DNA from: Hyphomicrobiales bacterium
Lineage (GTDB): Bacteria > Pseudomonadota > Alphaproteobacteria > Rhizobiales > Beijerinckiaceae
NCBI GenBank assembly: GCA_947455645.1
Contig: CANGPA010000009.1
Span: 1-51,124 of the forward strand
Direction of reading: 5' to 3'
Length of the DNA: 51,124 nucleotides
In this document: piece after piece, positions 1-9,635 of the stretch
Layout of the letters: each line of letters begins with the position of its first letter
Numbering within the stretch: position 1 is the first letter of the stretch
Position numbers and translations under genes: made by a program
The notes under the pieces: model-generated
Seen by the model: only the letters and a program-made list of their open reading frames with translations
The model's database searches: none
What the model was told of the DNA's origin: nothing

Positions 1-52
1 AGGAAGCAGCCCTAACGAGCCCGGGCGGGTCATCGTCCAGCCTTCCACCCTC
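1..52 (+). ncRNA. ffs: Signal recognition particle RNA (4.5S type), 3' part only
   Basis: The window opens on AGGAAGCAGCC, the conserved asymmetric-loop sequence of bacterial SRP RNA that binds the Ffh M domain. The following bases can form the 3' arm of the long hairpin, and a run of five T at 54-58 fits termination. In Hyphomicrobiales the small SRP RNA gene commonly sits just upstream of dnaX, as here. The 5' half, including the tetraloop, lies outside the window. The exact 3' end is estimated. Confidence 0.85.
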
Positions 53-132
53 CTTTTTCTTGCGATTTTTGGGGCGATGCCCCGCACCAAACCGGTTACA
101 GGCCACACCATGCGCGGGGGACGACGCCACAA

Positions 133-1956
133 ATGAGCGACACGCCCGCCCCCGAAACCGGTTCCACATCCCTGTTCGGCGATATGCCGACGACCGCACA
201 AAGCGGCGCCTATCGCGTGCTTGCGCGCAAATATCGTCCGCAAAGTTTTGAGGATCTCATCGGCCAGGAGGCGATGGTCCGCACGCTGTCAAACGCGTTC
301 GACTCCGGCCGCATTCCGCAAGCCTGGATTTTAACAGGTGTGCGCGGTGTGGGTAAAACCACAACGGCGCGTATTTTGGCGCGCGGCCTCAATTATCTTC
401 TGCCGGATGGTAGCGGCGCCCCCACCATTCATATGCCGCAAGAAGGTGTGCATTGCCGCGCCATTATGGAATCGCGTCACGTCGATGTGCTCGAAATGGA
501 TGCCGCCTCGCATACCGGCATCGATGATGTGAAGCAGCTCACAGATGGTGTGCGCTATTCGCCCGCCTCCGCGCGTTACAAAGTCTATATCATCGACGAA
601 GTGCATATGCTCTCGGATAAAGCCTTCAACGCGTTTTTGAAAACGCTTGAAGAGCCGCCCCCACATGCGAAATTCATTTTCGCCACGACTGAAATTCGCA
701 AAGTACCGGTGACGATTTTGTCCCGCTGCCAGCGCTTTGATTTGCGCCGCGTGGAAGCCGATGTGCTTGTCGCACATTTGAAAAAAATCTGCGCTGCCGA
801 ACTCGTGAAGGCCGAAGATGATGCGCTCGCTCTGATTGCGCGTGCGGCCGAAGGCTCGGTGCGCGACTCGCTCTCACTGCTTGATCAAGCGATTGCGCAT
901 GGCGCGGGTACCGTTGAAACCGAAACCGTGCGGGTCATGCTCGGCCTTGCCGATCGCGCGCGCATCATTGATTTGTTCGATCATGTCATGGCGGGCCGTA
1001 TGCCGGAGGCGATGGCCGAATTCAAAGGCCAGTATGATCTTGGTGCCGACCCGCGCCAGATCCTCGCTGATCTTGCCGACTTCACGCATTTTGTCACGCG
1101 GTTGAAAGTCGTGCCCGATGCCGCCATCAGCCAAGATGTGACAGAGGCGGAACGCACGCGCGGACGCCTCTTCACAACATTGCCCATGTCCGTATTGTCA
1201 CGCGCGTGGCAGATTTTGCTCAAAGGCATTGCGGAAGTGGCGGATGCACCGCGGCCCGTTTCCGCTGCAGAGATGGTGTTGATCCGGCTTGCTTACGCGG
1301 CTGATCTTCCCACACCGGATGAAGCTCTGCGCCGCTTGAAACAAGACCCCTCCGCATCGTCAGCACCAACACCATCCAGCGCGACGCCTTCGGGCTCAGG
1401 CACACGGATGGTGTCGAATGGCGGCTTGTCGGTGGCGGCGCGTGGTGAACCGCTGGCGAGCCCCGCACCACACAACGCGGCACCGCATGCGGCGCAAGCG
1501 ATGAAAATCGATACATTCGAAGCGCTCATCGCGCTTGCGGGTGAAAAACGCGATATCGGTATGAAAACCGCGCTTGAGCGCGATGTGCGCCTTGTGCGTT
1601 TTGAAGATGGGCGGCTTGAATTTTCACCGGCTGAAGGTGCGCCGTCCGATCTTGCCTCAACGCTGTCAAAACGTCTGTCCGACTGGACAGGTCGTCGCTG
1701 GATCGTCGCCGTCTCGTCGAGCGCAGGCAAACCGACGATGCGTGAGACCGCCGCCGCACAGAAAGCTGAAAAGCTCGATGATGTGCGCACGCATCCTTTG
1801 GTGAAAGCCGCGCTTCAGGCTTTCCCCGGCGCAGAAATTGTTGAGGTCCGCGATGTGCTCGCCGCGCCGCTCGAAACGCTCACAGGTAATGAGAGCGAAC
1901 AGGACCTCTCTGACGAGTCATTCGATTTTACCAGTCTCGATCACGATGATGCGTGA
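133..1956 (+). CDS. dnaX: DNA polymerase III subunit gamma/tau (clamp loader ATPase)
   Basis: This is the motor subunit of the replicative clamp loader, which opens the beta ring and bridges polymerase cores. At 607 aa it has a AAA+ domain with Walker A GVRGVGKT (about residues 69-76), Walker B IDEVHML near 155 and a sensor-type SRC motif (LSRCQRF). A Pro/Ala/Ser-rich linker near residues 410-460 is followed by a tau-type C-terminal domain. The zinc module that normally carries four Cys is reduced to one Cys in the segment before HCRAIMESRHVDVLEMDAAS. The start follows a GGGGGA stretch about 11 bases upstream. It lies directly after the SRP RNA and before the YbaB and recR genes, a standard replication/repair neighbourhood. 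No programmed frameshift site was identified. Confidence 0.97.
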   Translation: MSDTPAPETGSTSLFGDMPTTAQSGAYRVLARKYRPQSFEDLIGQEAMVRTLSNAFDSGRIPQAWILTGVRGVGKTTTARILARGLNYLLPDGSGAPTIHMPQEGVHCRAIMESRHVDVLEMDAASHTGIDDVKQLTDGVRYSPASARYKVYIIDEVHMLSDKAFNAFLKTLEEPPPHAKFIFATTEIRKVPVTILSRCQRFDLRRVEADVLVAHLKKICAAELVKAEDDALALIARAAEGSVRDSLSLLDQAIAHGAGTVETETVRVMLGLADRARIIDLFDHVMAGRMPEAMAEFKGQYDLGADPRQILADLADFTHFVTRLKVVPDAAISQDVTEAERTRGRLFTTLPMSVLSRAWQILLKGIAEVADAPRPVSAAEMVLIRLAYAADLPTPDEALRRLKQDPSASSAPTPSSATPSGSGTRMVSNGGLSVAARGEPLASPAPHNAAPHAAQAMKIDTFEALIALAGEKRDIGMKTALERDVRLVRFEDGRLEFSPAEGAPSDLASTLSKRLSDWTGRRWIVAVSSSAGKPTMRETAAAQKAEKLDDVRTHPLVKAALQAFPGAEIVEVRDVLAAPLETLTGNESEQDLSDESFDFTSLDHDDA

Positions 1957-1990
1957 CAAGACTCATCGACCTTAAAACGGAGCAGACCTC

Positions 1991-2311
1991 GTGAAAGACA
2001 TGTTCGGCATGATGAAGAAGGTGCAGGAGATGCAATCCAAACTCGGCCAGGTTCAGGCTGAACTTGAGGCGATGGAAGTCTCCGGTCAATCGGGCGGCGG
2101 TCTTGTGTCGGTTGTTCAAACCGTCAAGGGCCAGACAAAATCAATCGCCATCGACACATCACTTTTGAAAGCGGATGAAAAAGAAATCGTTGAAGATCTT
2201 CTGGTTGCAGCCCTCAACGATGCGCGCGCCAAAGCCGATCAACTCACCGCCGATAAAATGGGCGCGCTGACCGCCGGCCTTCCCATCCCTCCGGGGATGA
2301 AGTTGTTTTGA
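1991..2311 (+). CDS. ybaB: YbaB/EbfC family nucleoid-associated DNA-binding protein
   Basis: This small (106 aa) dimeric nucleoid-associated protein belongs to the YbaB/EbfC family, which binds DNA in a tweezer-like fold and is usually encoded between dnaX and recR, as here. The N-terminus ([18 protein letters not shown]) is the typical amphipathic, Met-rich helix. The conserved central beta segment and the C-terminal [11 protein letters not shown] tail, close to the family consensus GLP.PPG, are both present. The start is a GTG at 1991 behind AAACGGAG. An in-frame ATG nine bases downstream is a possible alternative. It lies 34 bases after dnaX and 13 before recR, so the three are probably cotranscribed. 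The specific regulatory role in this organism is unknown. Confidence 0.95.
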   Translation: MKDMFGMMKKVQEMQSKLGQVQAELEAMEVSGQSGGGLVSVVQTVKGQTKSIAIDTSLLKADEKEIVEDLLVAALNDARAKADQLTADKMGALTAGLPIPPGMKLF

Positions 2312-2324
2312 TGAAATTCGCATA

Positions 2325-2927
2325 ATGGCATCGATCGCCGGTCCCGAAATTGAACGTCTCATTCAGCTCCTGAGCAAATTGCCCGGGCTTGGACCGCGTT
2401 CGGCGCGGCGCGCGGCGTTGCACCTTGTCAAAAAACGCGAGCAATTATTGGGGCCGCTTGCGGATGCGATGCAAATCGCGCGCGAACGCATCATCACTTG
2501 CGATACATGCGGCAATATCGACACAATATCTCCCTGCACATTGTGTTCGGATACACGCCGTGATGACGCGCTTCTCGTCGTGGTCGAAGACGTTGCCGAT
2601 CTTTGGGCGCTGGAACGCGCCACCGCCACCAATGGCCGCTATCATGTGTTAGGCGGCGTGCTCTCCCCGCTTGATGGCATCGGCCCGAAAGATTTGGCGC
2701 TTGATCCGCTTGTCGCGCGCGTGGCAGCGGGGCGCGTGAAAGAAGTTATTCTCGCGCTCAATGCCACGGTCGATGGCCAAACGACAGCCCATTACATCAC
2801 CGATCTTCTTGCGCCGCATGGCGTGTCTGTGACGCGGCTTGCCCATGGCGTTCCGGTGGGTGGCGAACTTGATTATCTGGATGAAGGGACGCTGACAGCC
2901 GCCATTCGCCAAAGGACAGCAGTTTAA
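2325..2927 (+). CDS. recR: Recombination mediator protein RecR
   Basis: RecR acts with RecO and RecF to load RecA on SSB-coated gaps in the RecFOR repair pathway. The 200 aa length is normal. An N-terminal helix-hairpin-helix region ([19 protein letters not shown], about residues 16-34) precedes a four-Cys zinc finger ([16 protein letters not shown], about 59-74). A Toprim domain with the acidic [13 protein letters not shown] stretch follows, then a C-terminal Walker-B-like tail with [15 protein letters not shown]. It is the last gene of the dnaX-ybaB-recR set, only 13 bases behind ybaB. A recognisable Shine-Dalgarno sequence is weak at the ATG. Confidence 0.97.
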   Translation: MASIAGPEIERLIQLLSKLPGLGPRSARRAALHLVKKREQLLGPLADAMQIARERIITCDTCGNIDTISPCTLCSDTRRDDALLVVVEDVADLWALERATATNGRYHVLGGVLSPLDGIGPKDLALDPLVARVAAGRVKEVILALNATVDGQTTAHYITDLLAPHGVSVTRLAHGVPVGGELDYLDEGTLTAAIRQRTAV

Positions 2928-3022
2928 CGCAATCGCGGATACGGCAAACCGAAACCAAATGATCGTTCAACCAAATGATCCCGCGGGCAAAAGCTACAGT
3001 TTGTGTACCTATGGACGAAATC

Positions 3023-4924
3023 ATGAAGGTCGTTAAAAATTCAAAGCGTAAATTGACGGGAGTGAAGCTCGTGCGTTCATTTGGTCTTGTATGTGCCGTG
3101 GCGTTTTCGTGGTCTATGACATTATTGCAGCCGGCATCGGCCGACGAGATGCAATGGCGTCATGGTATTTCGCTCATGGGCGATCTGAAATATCAGCCGG
3201 GCTTCAAACATTTTGATTACGTCAATCCTAACGCGCCCAAAGGCGGCCTCGTGCGCCTCGCCGCCAATGGCACGTTTGATAATTTCAATCTCGCGGTTGC
3301 GGGCGTAAAGGGACAACTGGGTGCCGGCATCGGGCTTCTTTATAATTCGCTTTTATCATCATCCCTCGATGAAGTCTCGACAGCCTATGGCGAATTGGCG
3401 GAAGGTCTGAGTTTTCCGGATGATGTCTCTTCGGTGACCTATCGTTTGCGTGCCGATGCGAAATGGCATGACAATACACCGATCACACCGGACGATGTGA
3501 TTTTCTCTTTCGAAGCACTCAAAGCCAATAGTCCGCAATATGCGGCTTATTATGCGCATGTGACGAAAGCGGAGAAGACAAGCGAGCGCGACATCACATT
3601 CACCTTTGATCAACCAGGCAATCGCGAATTGCCGCAAATCGTCGGCCAGTTTCCTGTACTTCCCAAACATTGGTGGACCGGAAAAGATGCCAATGGAAAA
3701 GCGCGCTCCGTTACTGAGACCACATTGGAGCCACCGCTCGGCTCGGGCCCCTATCGCATCAAAAATTTCGCCAATGGCCGTTCAATCAGTTTTGAACGTG
3801 TGAAGGATTATTGGGGTCAAGATTTACCAACCGCGATCGGCACCAATAATTTTGACGAGATGCGCTACGAGTATTTTCGTGATTCAACCGTGCAACTCGA
3901 AGGGCTAAAAGGCGATCAATATGATTTCCGTCTTGAAAACAGTTCAAAAAATTGGGCCACCGCCTATGACTTTCCGGCCGTAAAAGACGGCCGCATTGTG
4001 CGTGAAGAATTTGCCGAACGGGCATCGGGCCGGATGCAAGGCTTTGCGATGAATCTGCGCCGGGAAAAATTCAAGGACCAACGCGTGCGCCGCGCGCTCA
4101 ATCTCGCATTTGACTTTGAAGAGATGAACAAGACCGTTTTCTTTGGCGCTTATAAACGCATCGGATCTTATTTTGAAGGCACGGAGCTGGCCTCAACCGG
4201 TATGCCCGATGGGTTGGAAAAAGAGATATTGGAAAGCGTGAAAGACAAGATCCCCGCTTCTGTTTTTTCGACACCTTATGCCAACCCCGTCAATGGCACG
4301 CCTCAAGCCGTGCGTGATAATTTGAAAGAAGCAGATCGTTTACTGCGCGACGCGGGTTATTCTGTAAAAGACGGCAAACGAGTAAATTCAAAAGGCGAGC
4401 CCTTTGTGATTGAACTTCTTGCCGATGATCCGACTTTTGAACGCATATTGTTATTCTGGAAACCGTCTTTAGAAAAACTGGGCCTGACCGTTACCGTTCG
4501 TGTCGTCGATCCCGCTCAATATGAAAACCGGATGCGCGATTTCGATTTCGACATCACGACCGATTTGTGGGGCCAGTCGCTCTCGCCGGGCAATGAGCAA
4601 CGTGAATTTTGGGGTACAGATGCGGCAACTCAAAAAGGATCACGCAACACAATCGGCATTGCCGATGCAGGCATTGACGCGCTGATTGATCGCATCGCCT
4701 TTGCAAAAACGCGCGCCGAACTCGTCGCCGCAACCCATGCGCTTGATCGGGTGCTGTTGGCGCATGACTTCATTGTGCCCCAATGGACCTATGGTTTCTC
4801 GCGCACCGCGCGTTGGAACCGCTTTTCACATCCCGATAAAATGCCCGACTATGGCGCCTCAGCCTTCCCGACAATTTGGTGGTATGATGAGGCGAAAGCC
4901 AAAGAAACCGCGGCAAAGAATTAG
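3023..4924 (+). CDS. yejA: Extracellular solute-binding protein, YejA type (peptide ABC transporter)
   Basis: This is the periplasmic receptor of a peptide importer of the YejABEF class, family 5 of solute-binding proteins (SBP_bac_5). E. coli YejABEF imports microcin C and small peptides. A basic N-region, a hydrophobic core and a cleavage site near ASADEM form a clear signal peptide. The mature part shows family features such as FKHFDYVNPNAPKGG near the N-terminus and RVRRALNLAFDFEEMNK in the middle. I placed the start at the ATG at 3023 because the upstream in-frame ATGs (2975, 3011) add a stretch that is not signal-like. A GTG at 3062 is another option. The three transporter genes that follow are tightly spaced on the same strand, so this heads an operon. 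The ligand is not known. Confidence 0.92.
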   Translation: MKVVKNSKRKLTGVKLVRSFGLVCAVAFSWSMTLLQPASADEMQWRHGISLMGDLKYQPGFKHFDYVNPNAPKGGLVRLAANGTFDNFNLAVAGVKGQLGAGIGLLYNSLLSSSLDEVSTAYGELAEGLSFPDDVSSVTYRLRADAKWHDNTPITPDDVIFSFEALKANSPQYAAYYAHVTKAEKTSERDITFTFDQPGNRELPQIVGQFPVLPKHWWTGKDANGKARSVTETTLEPPLGSGPYRIKNFANGRSISFERVKDYWGQDLPTAIGTNNFDEMRYEYFRDSTVQLEGLKGDQYDFRLENSSKNWATAYDFPAVKDGRIVREEFAERASGRMQGFAMNLRREKFKDQRVRRALNLAFDFEEMNKTVFFGAYKRIGSYFEGTELASTGMPDGLEKEILESVKDKIPASVFSTPYANPVNGTPQAVRDNLKEADRLLRDAGYSVKDGKRVNSKGEPFVIELLADDPTFERILLFWKPSLEKLGLTVTVRVVDPAQYENRMRDFDFDITTDLWGQSLSPGNEQREFWGTDAATQKGSRNTIGIADAGIDALIDRIAFAKTRAELVAATHALDRVLLAHDFIVPQWTYGFSRTARWNRFSHPDKMPDYGASAFPTIWWYDEAKAKETAAKN

Positions 4925-4941
4925 GATCAAAGACGCCTCAC

Positions 4942-6069
4942 ATGCTTGCTTATATCCTCCGCCGCGTGCTTTTGATGATCCCGACTTTGTTCGGGATCAT
5001 GCTCGTCTCTTTTGTCGTGGTGCAATTCGCCCCCGGAGGCCCCATCGAGCGCATCGTCGCGCAATTGCAGCAAGGCACCGACGCTTCAGCGACGGCGCGT
5101 ATCTCGGGCGGATCGGGCGGCGATTTCAGCGGCCAATCGCAACAGATGCAAGCGGGCGCCGCAACGGCGGACGGTACGGTTTCAAAATATCGCGGCGCAC
5201 AGGGGCTTGATCCGAAATTCATCAAGCAATTGGAAACGCAATTCGGTTTTGACAAACCGGCCCCTGAACGCTTTTTCACAATGCTGTGGAATTATCTGCG
5301 TTTCGATTTCGGCAAAAGCTATTTCCGTGACGTGTCGATCCTTCAATTGATCAAAGAAAAACTACCCGTGTCGATTTCACTTGGCCTCTGGATGACCTTG
5401 CTGTCCTATGCGATTTCAATTCCGCTTGGCGTTGCCAAAGCCGTGCGCGAAGGCTCACGCTTTGATACTTGGACATCGGCGATTGTCATCATCGGCTATG
5501 CCATTCCGGGCTTTCTGTTTGCGATCCTCTTGATCATTCTGTTTGGTGAAGGGTCATCTTTTGCGCCCTTCTTTCCCTTGCGCGGCCTTGTCTCAGACGG
5601 ATTTTCAACGCTACCATGGTACGCGAAAATTCTTGATTATGCGCGCCATCTGGCTCTCCCCATTCTCTCCATGGCGCTTGGTGCTTTTGCTACATCGGCA
5701 CTGCTCACCAAAAATTCCTTCCTTGAAGAAATTCGCAAACATTATGTGTTGACCGCGCGCATGAAGGGCTTGAGCGAAAATCAGGTTTTATACGGCCATA
5801 TTTTTCGCAATGCGATGCTCATCGTGATTGCGGGATTTCCGGGCGCCTTCATCTCGGCCTTTTTTGCGGGCTCGCTCTTGATTGAAACGGTCTTCTCGCT
5901 CGATGGTTTGGGTCTTCTCTCTTTTGAGTCGATTGTTAATCGCGATTACGCCGTCGTCTTCGCCACGCTTTATATTTTTTCGCTGCTCGGCCTCATCGTC
6001 AATCTGCTCTCGGATTTGATTTACACATGGGTTGATCCGCGCATTGATTTTGAAACACGGGAGGTGTGA
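4942..6069 (+). CDS. yejB: ABC transporter permease, YejB type
   Basis: This inner-membrane permease (375 aa) is one of the two channel subunits of the peptide importer. It begins with the family-typical segment MLAYILRRVLLMIPTLFGIMLVSFVVVQFAPGGP. A long, Gln/Gly/Ser-rich periplasmic loop occupies roughly residues 45-95, as in other YejB proteins. The binding-protein-dependent permease domain covers the C-terminal half, with an EAA-type coupling helix around ARMKGLSENQVLYGHIFRNA. About six membrane helices are apparent. It starts 17 bases after yejA and ends just before yejE, which supports cotranscription. Confidence 0.94.
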   Translation: MLAYILRRVLLMIPTLFGIMLVSFVVVQFAPGGPIERIVAQLQQGTDASATARISGGSGGDFSGQSQQMQAGAATADGTVSKYRGAQGLDPKFIKQLETQFGFDKPAPERFFTMLWNYLRFDFGKSYFRDVSILQLIKEKLPVSISLGLWMTLLSYAISIPLGVAKAVREGSRFDTWTSAIVIIGYAIPGFLFAILLIILFGEGSSFAPFFPLRGLVSDGFSTLPWYAKILDYARHLALPILSMALGAFATSALLTKNSFLEEIRKHYVLTARMKGLSENQVLYGHIFRNAMLIVIAGFPGAFISAFFAGSLLIETVFSLDGLGLLSFESIVNRDYAVVFATLYIFSLLGLIVNLLSDLIYTWVDPRIDFETREV

Positions 6070-6073
6070 GACG

Positions 6074-7174
6074 ATGGCGCTCATAAATCTCTCCCCGATC
6101 AACCACCGCCGTTGGCAAAATTTCAAAGCCAATAAACGCGGTCACTGGTCACTTTGGATTTTTTCGATCCTTTTCATTCTGTGCTTATTTGCTGAACTCA
6201 TCGCCAATGACCGACCAATCCTCGTCTCCTATAAGGGCGAACTCTTGCTGCCGGTTTTGATCGAATATCCGGAAGAAAAATTTGGTGGCTTTCTGGCTGA
6301 AACCGATTATCGCGATCCGGTCATCAAGGATGAGATTGCGGCCCATGGTTGGGCGCTGTGGCCACCGGTGCGTTTTGCGTCAAACACGATCAATCGTGAT
6401 TTGCCGAGCCCTGCGCCCGCTCCCCCCACATGGTTAGAAAAACCTGAGAATTGCGCGCGTGTCGCTGAGAAGATGGGCGGCAAGACCTGTCATGACATTG
6501 AGTGGAATTGGCTCGGCACCGATGATGGCGGGCGCGATGTACTCGCGCGCATCATTTATGGGTTTCGTATCTCTGTTTTGTTCGGCCTCATTTTGGCGGT
6601 CATCTCGTCGCTGGTAGGCATATTGGCCGGCGCCATTCAGGGCTATTTCGGTGGTAGGATTGATTTACTCTTTCAACGCTTCATCGAAGTATGGTCGGCA
6701 ATACCCGCGCTTTATCTTTTGATGATTTTATCCAATTTCTTCCAACCGAGTTTCTTCACTCTGCTATTCATCTTGTTGCTTTTTTCTTGGGTGGCGCTCG
6801 TGCATGTCGTGCGTGCAGAATTTTTGCGTGCCCGCAATTTCGATTATGTACGCGCCGCGCGTGCGCTTGGCGTGTCGGATGCGCGCATCATGGTGCGCCA
6901 TGTCCTGCCCAATGCGATGGTGGCAACGCTTACCTTTCTGCCTTTCATTTTGAATGGCTCGATCACGACACTCACCTCGCTTGATTTCTTGGGCTTTGGC
7001 CTGCCGCCGGGCTCGCCTTCGCTCGGCGAACTTTTGCTGCAAGGCAAAGCCAATATCGCCGCGCCCTGGTTGGGGTTAACCGGCTTTCTCGTCATCGCGG
7101 TCATGCTCTCGCTGTTGATTTTCATCGGCGAAGCGGTGCGCGACGCCTTTGATCCGCGGAAGACATTCGCATGA
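6074..7174 (+). CDS. yejE: ABC transporter permease, YejE type
   Basis: This is the second membrane subunit of the YejABEF-type importer, 366 aa from the chosen start. The ATG at 6074 sits behind GGGAGGTGTGAG; an upstream in-frame start at 6032 would run far into yejB, so I rejected it. A first membrane helix (WIFSILFILCLFAELIAN) is followed by a large periplasmic segment. Then comes the transport domain (LGTDDGGRDVLARIIYGFRIS), with the coupling motif around ARALGVSDARIMVRHVLPNAM. Its stop codon overlaps the yejF start by four bases (ATGA), indicating translational coupling to the ATPase gene. Confidence 0.95.
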   Translation: MALINLSPINHRRWQNFKANKRGHWSLWIFSILFILCLFAELIANDRPILVSYKGELLLPVLIEYPEEKFGGFLAETDYRDPVIKDEIAAHGWALWPPVRFASNTINRDLPSPAPAPPTWLEKPENCARVAEKMGGKTCHDIEWNWLGTDDGGRDVLARIIYGFRISVLFGLILAVISSLVGILAGAIQGYFGGRIDLLFQRFIEVWSAIPALYLLMILSNFFQPSFFTLLFILLLFSWVALVHVVRAEFLRARNFDYVRAARALGVSDARIMVRHVLPNAMVATLTFLPFILNGSITTLTSLDFLGFGLPPGSPSLGELLLQGKANIAAPWLGLTGFLVIAVMLSLLIFIGEAVRDAFDPRKTFA

Positions 7175-8781
7175 TCAGTCCCTCGCCCCTCCTCTCCGTC
7201 TCTGATCTCTCCGTCGCCTTTCGCAATGGTGATCAGGAAACGCTCGCCGTTGATCGCGTATCTTTTACCATCAACAAGGGCGAAACGCTCGCGCTTGTGG
7301 GTGAATCAGGATCCGGCAAATCGGTTACGGCTTTGGCGATTTTGAAACTCCTGAGCTATCCGCCCGCTTCGCATCCTTCTGGTTCGGTTTTCTTCAAAGG
7401 CGAGGATTTACTCAAAGCCGATGAAGACGCGTTGCGGCGCGTGCGCGGCAATGAAATCACCATGGTGTTTCAAGAGCCGATGACCTCGCTCAACCCCTTG
7501 CACACAATCGAAAAGCAGATCGGCGAAATCCTGTCTCTGCATCGGGGGCTAACGGGCACCAAAGCCCGCGCGCGTATTGTCGAGTTACTGGAAGAAGTCG
7601 GCATTCGTGATGCGGCTGCGCGGCTTGATGCCTATCCGCATCAACTCTCGGGCGGGCAGCGTCAACGCGTGATGATTGCAATGGCACTCGCTAATGAACC
7701 GGATCTTCTCATTGCCGATGAACCCACCACCGCGCTGGATGTCACAGTGCAAGCGCAGATTCTGGCGCTGCTCAAAGAGATTCAAACACGGCGCGGCATG
7801 GCCATGCTGTTCATCACGCATGATTTAGGCATTGTTCGCCGCATTGCCGATCGCGTCTGTGTTATGACCAAAGGACAGATTGTCGAACAAGGCACCGTTG
7901 AAACGGTCTTTACCCACCCAACTCATCCCTACACGCAAAAACTTCTCGCAGCCGAACCCAAAGGCACGCCGCATCTTATTCCACCCGAGGCCCCGCTTTT
8001 GCTATCGGCCGATCAAATCAAAGTCTGGTTTCCGATCAAGCGTGGTTTTCTCAAAAAGACCGTCGGCCATATCAAAGCGGTTGATGGTGTCTCGCTCACC
8101 ATACGCGAAGGTGAAACCATCGGCATTGTTGGCGAATCAGGCTCCGGCAAAACCACATTGGGCCTTGCGCTGTTGCGATTGATTTCGTCGGAAGGGCCCA
8201 TCATTTGGCTGGGCTCTCATCTTGAGGGGCTTAATTCAAAAGCCATGCGCCCATTGCGGCGGCATCTGCAAATCGTGTTTCAAGATCCGTTCGGTTCCCT
8301 CTCGCCGCGCCTCTCCATCGCCGACATCATCGCCGAAGGGCTCGCGGTGCATGAGCCGACTTTGTCACCCGAAGACCGGGCCCAACGCGTTTCCGCAGCG
8401 CTCACAGATGTCGGGCTCGACCCCAGCACAATGCATCGTTACCCGCATGAATTTTCCGGTGGCCAACGCCAACGCATCGCCGTTGCCCGCGCGATTGTGC
8501 TCAATCCGCGCTTCATCGTGCTTGATGAACCAACGTCCGCGCTTGATATGTCGGTGCAAGCGCAGATCGTTGATCTCCTGCGCGATTTGCAAAACCGCCG
8601 AAAACTCGCCTATCTCTTCATCAGCCATGATCTTAAAGTCGTCAAAGCGCTGGCCCATCATGTTATTGTCATGCGCGAGGGTAAAATGGTTGAAGAAGGT
8701 GATGCGGCAAACCTCTTTGACGCCCCTCAACATGACTATACCAAAGCGCTGTTTGAGGCCGCCTTTCATACCGCATCATAA
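7171..8781 (+). CDS. yejF: ABC transporter ATP-binding protein with two ATPase domains, YejF type
   Basis: This cytoplasmic energy subunit of the peptide importer is 536 aa and holds two complete nucleotide-binding domains in one chain. Domain 1 has Walker A GESGSGKS, signature LSGGQRQR and Walker [13 protein letters not shown]. Domain 2 has [16 protein letters not shown] and [12 protein letters not shown]. Each is followed by the H-loop (FITHDLG, FISHDLK). Each domain also carries an oligopeptide-transporter C-terminal extension ([30 protein letters not shown]). The fused arrangement fits YejF rather than the separate OppD/OppF pair. The start codon overlaps the end of yejE by four bases. 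Confidence 0.96.
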   Translation: MISPSPLLSVSDLSVAFRNGDQETLAVDRVSFTINKGETLALVGESGSGKSVTALAILKLLSYPPASHPSGSVFFKGEDLLKADEDALRRVRGNEITMVFQEPMTSLNPLHTIEKQIGEILSLHRGLTGTKARARIVELLEEVGIRDAAARLDAYPHQLSGGQRQRVMIAMALANEPDLLIADEPTTALDVTVQAQILALLKEIQTRRGMAMLFITHDLGIVRRIADRVCVMTKGQIVEQGTVETVFTHPTHPYTQKLLAAEPKGTPHLIPPEAPLLLSADQIKVWFPIKRGFLKKTVGHIKAVDGVSLTIREGETIGIVGESGSGKTTLGLALLRLISSEGPIIWLGSHLEGLNSKAMRPLRRHLQIVFQDPFGSLSPRLSIADIIAEGLAVHEPTLSPEDRAQRVSAALTDVGLDPSTMHRYPHEFSGGQRQRIAVARAIVLNPRFIVLDEPTSALDMSVQAQIVDLLRDLQNRRKLAYLFISHDLKVVKALAHHVIVMREGKMVEEGDAANLFDAPQHDYTKALFEAAFHTAS

Positions 8782-8795
8782 ATCAGGATTACGCC

Positions 8796-9629
8796 ATGAG
8801 TTTTTCAACCGAAGACACACTCACTCTCGCGCATATATTGCGAGACGTCGCGAAAGCGGAAATCATGCCGCGCTGGCGTTCCCTTTCCGAAGGGCAAATC
8901 CGCCAGAAAAGCTCAGCCTTTGATCTCGTCACCGATGCCGATGAAGCCGCCGAACGCGCGATTGCCGCAAAGCTCGCCGAAATCTTTCCGGGCTCAGCCA
9001 CAATCGGTGAAGAATCATGCGAAAAAAATCCGGCCCTTCTCGACACGATTGGCGATCATGATCTCGCTTTCATCGTTGATCCGGTTGATGGCACTGCCAA
9101 TTTTGCCGCGGGCCTTCCTTTATTTGGAGTCATCTGCGCGGTGGTGCGCAAAGGCGTCGTTGAAGCCGGTGTGATCTTTGATCCGCTCGGCGATGATTGG
9201 GCCATCGCGGTCAAGGGCCAAGGCGCGTGGTATGAGTCCGTTGAGGGCAAGCGTCGGCCTTTAAGCGTTGCCACGCCCGCTCCCGTCAAAGGGATGCTCG
9301 GCTCACTGTCGCAATCCTATGCGGGTGACGTGATGCGCGCGCGGCTTGGTCGCAATCAATCGCGCGTTGCTGCCACTGTGGGCTATCGCTGCGCCGCGCA
9401 TGAATATCGTTTGCTGGCATCCGGCAATATGCATTTCTCGCTCGCCCATAAACTCATGCCATGGGATCACGCGGCCGGTTGGTTGCTCCATCGTGAAGCC
9501 GGCGGCTATTCCGCGCGGCTTGATGGATCAGACTATTCACCCCTGCATCGCGATGGCGGACTTCTCTGCGCGCCGGATCGCACGAGTTGGCAAGCGCTTT
9601 ATGATGCGTTGATCAAAGAAGACCAGTAA
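8796..9629 (+). CDS. Inositol monophosphatase family protein
   Basis: This Mg-dependent phosphatase of the IMPase/FBPase/CysQ superfamily is 277 aa. The metal-binding signatures are visible: GEESCEK near residue 70, IVDPVDGTANF near 95-105 and a C-terminal PWDHAAGWLLHREAGG. The PWDHAAG form, where animal IMPases read WDxAAG, is seen in bacterial members annotated as inositol monophosphatase or histidinol-phosphatase-like. The physiological substrate cannot be read from sequence. Candidates are inositol phosphate, histidinol phosphate or a bisphosphate nucleotide. It starts 14 bases after yejF, behind an AGGA stretch, and runs into deoB with a six-base gap, so it may be transcribed with either neighbour. 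Confidence 0.9.
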   Translation: MSFSTEDTLTLAHILRDVAKAEIMPRWRSLSEGQIRQKSSAFDLVTDADEAAERAIAAKLAEIFPGSATIGEESCEKNPALLDTIGDHDLAFIVDPVDGTANFAAGLPLFGVICAVVRKGVVEAGVIFDPLGDDWAIAVKGQGAWYESVEGKRRPLSVATPAPVKGMLGSLSQSYAGDVMRARLGRNQSRVAATVGYRCAAHEYRLLASGNMHFSLAHKLMPWDHAAGWLLHREAGGYSARLDGSDYSPLHRDGGLLCAPDRTSWQALYDALIKEDQ

Positions 9630-9635
9630 TACGCC

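Noticed and set aside
60-251. Small open frame at the start overlapping dnaX
   Set aside because: It lies over the SRP RNA tail and the dnaX start, in another frame, with no family-like sequence.
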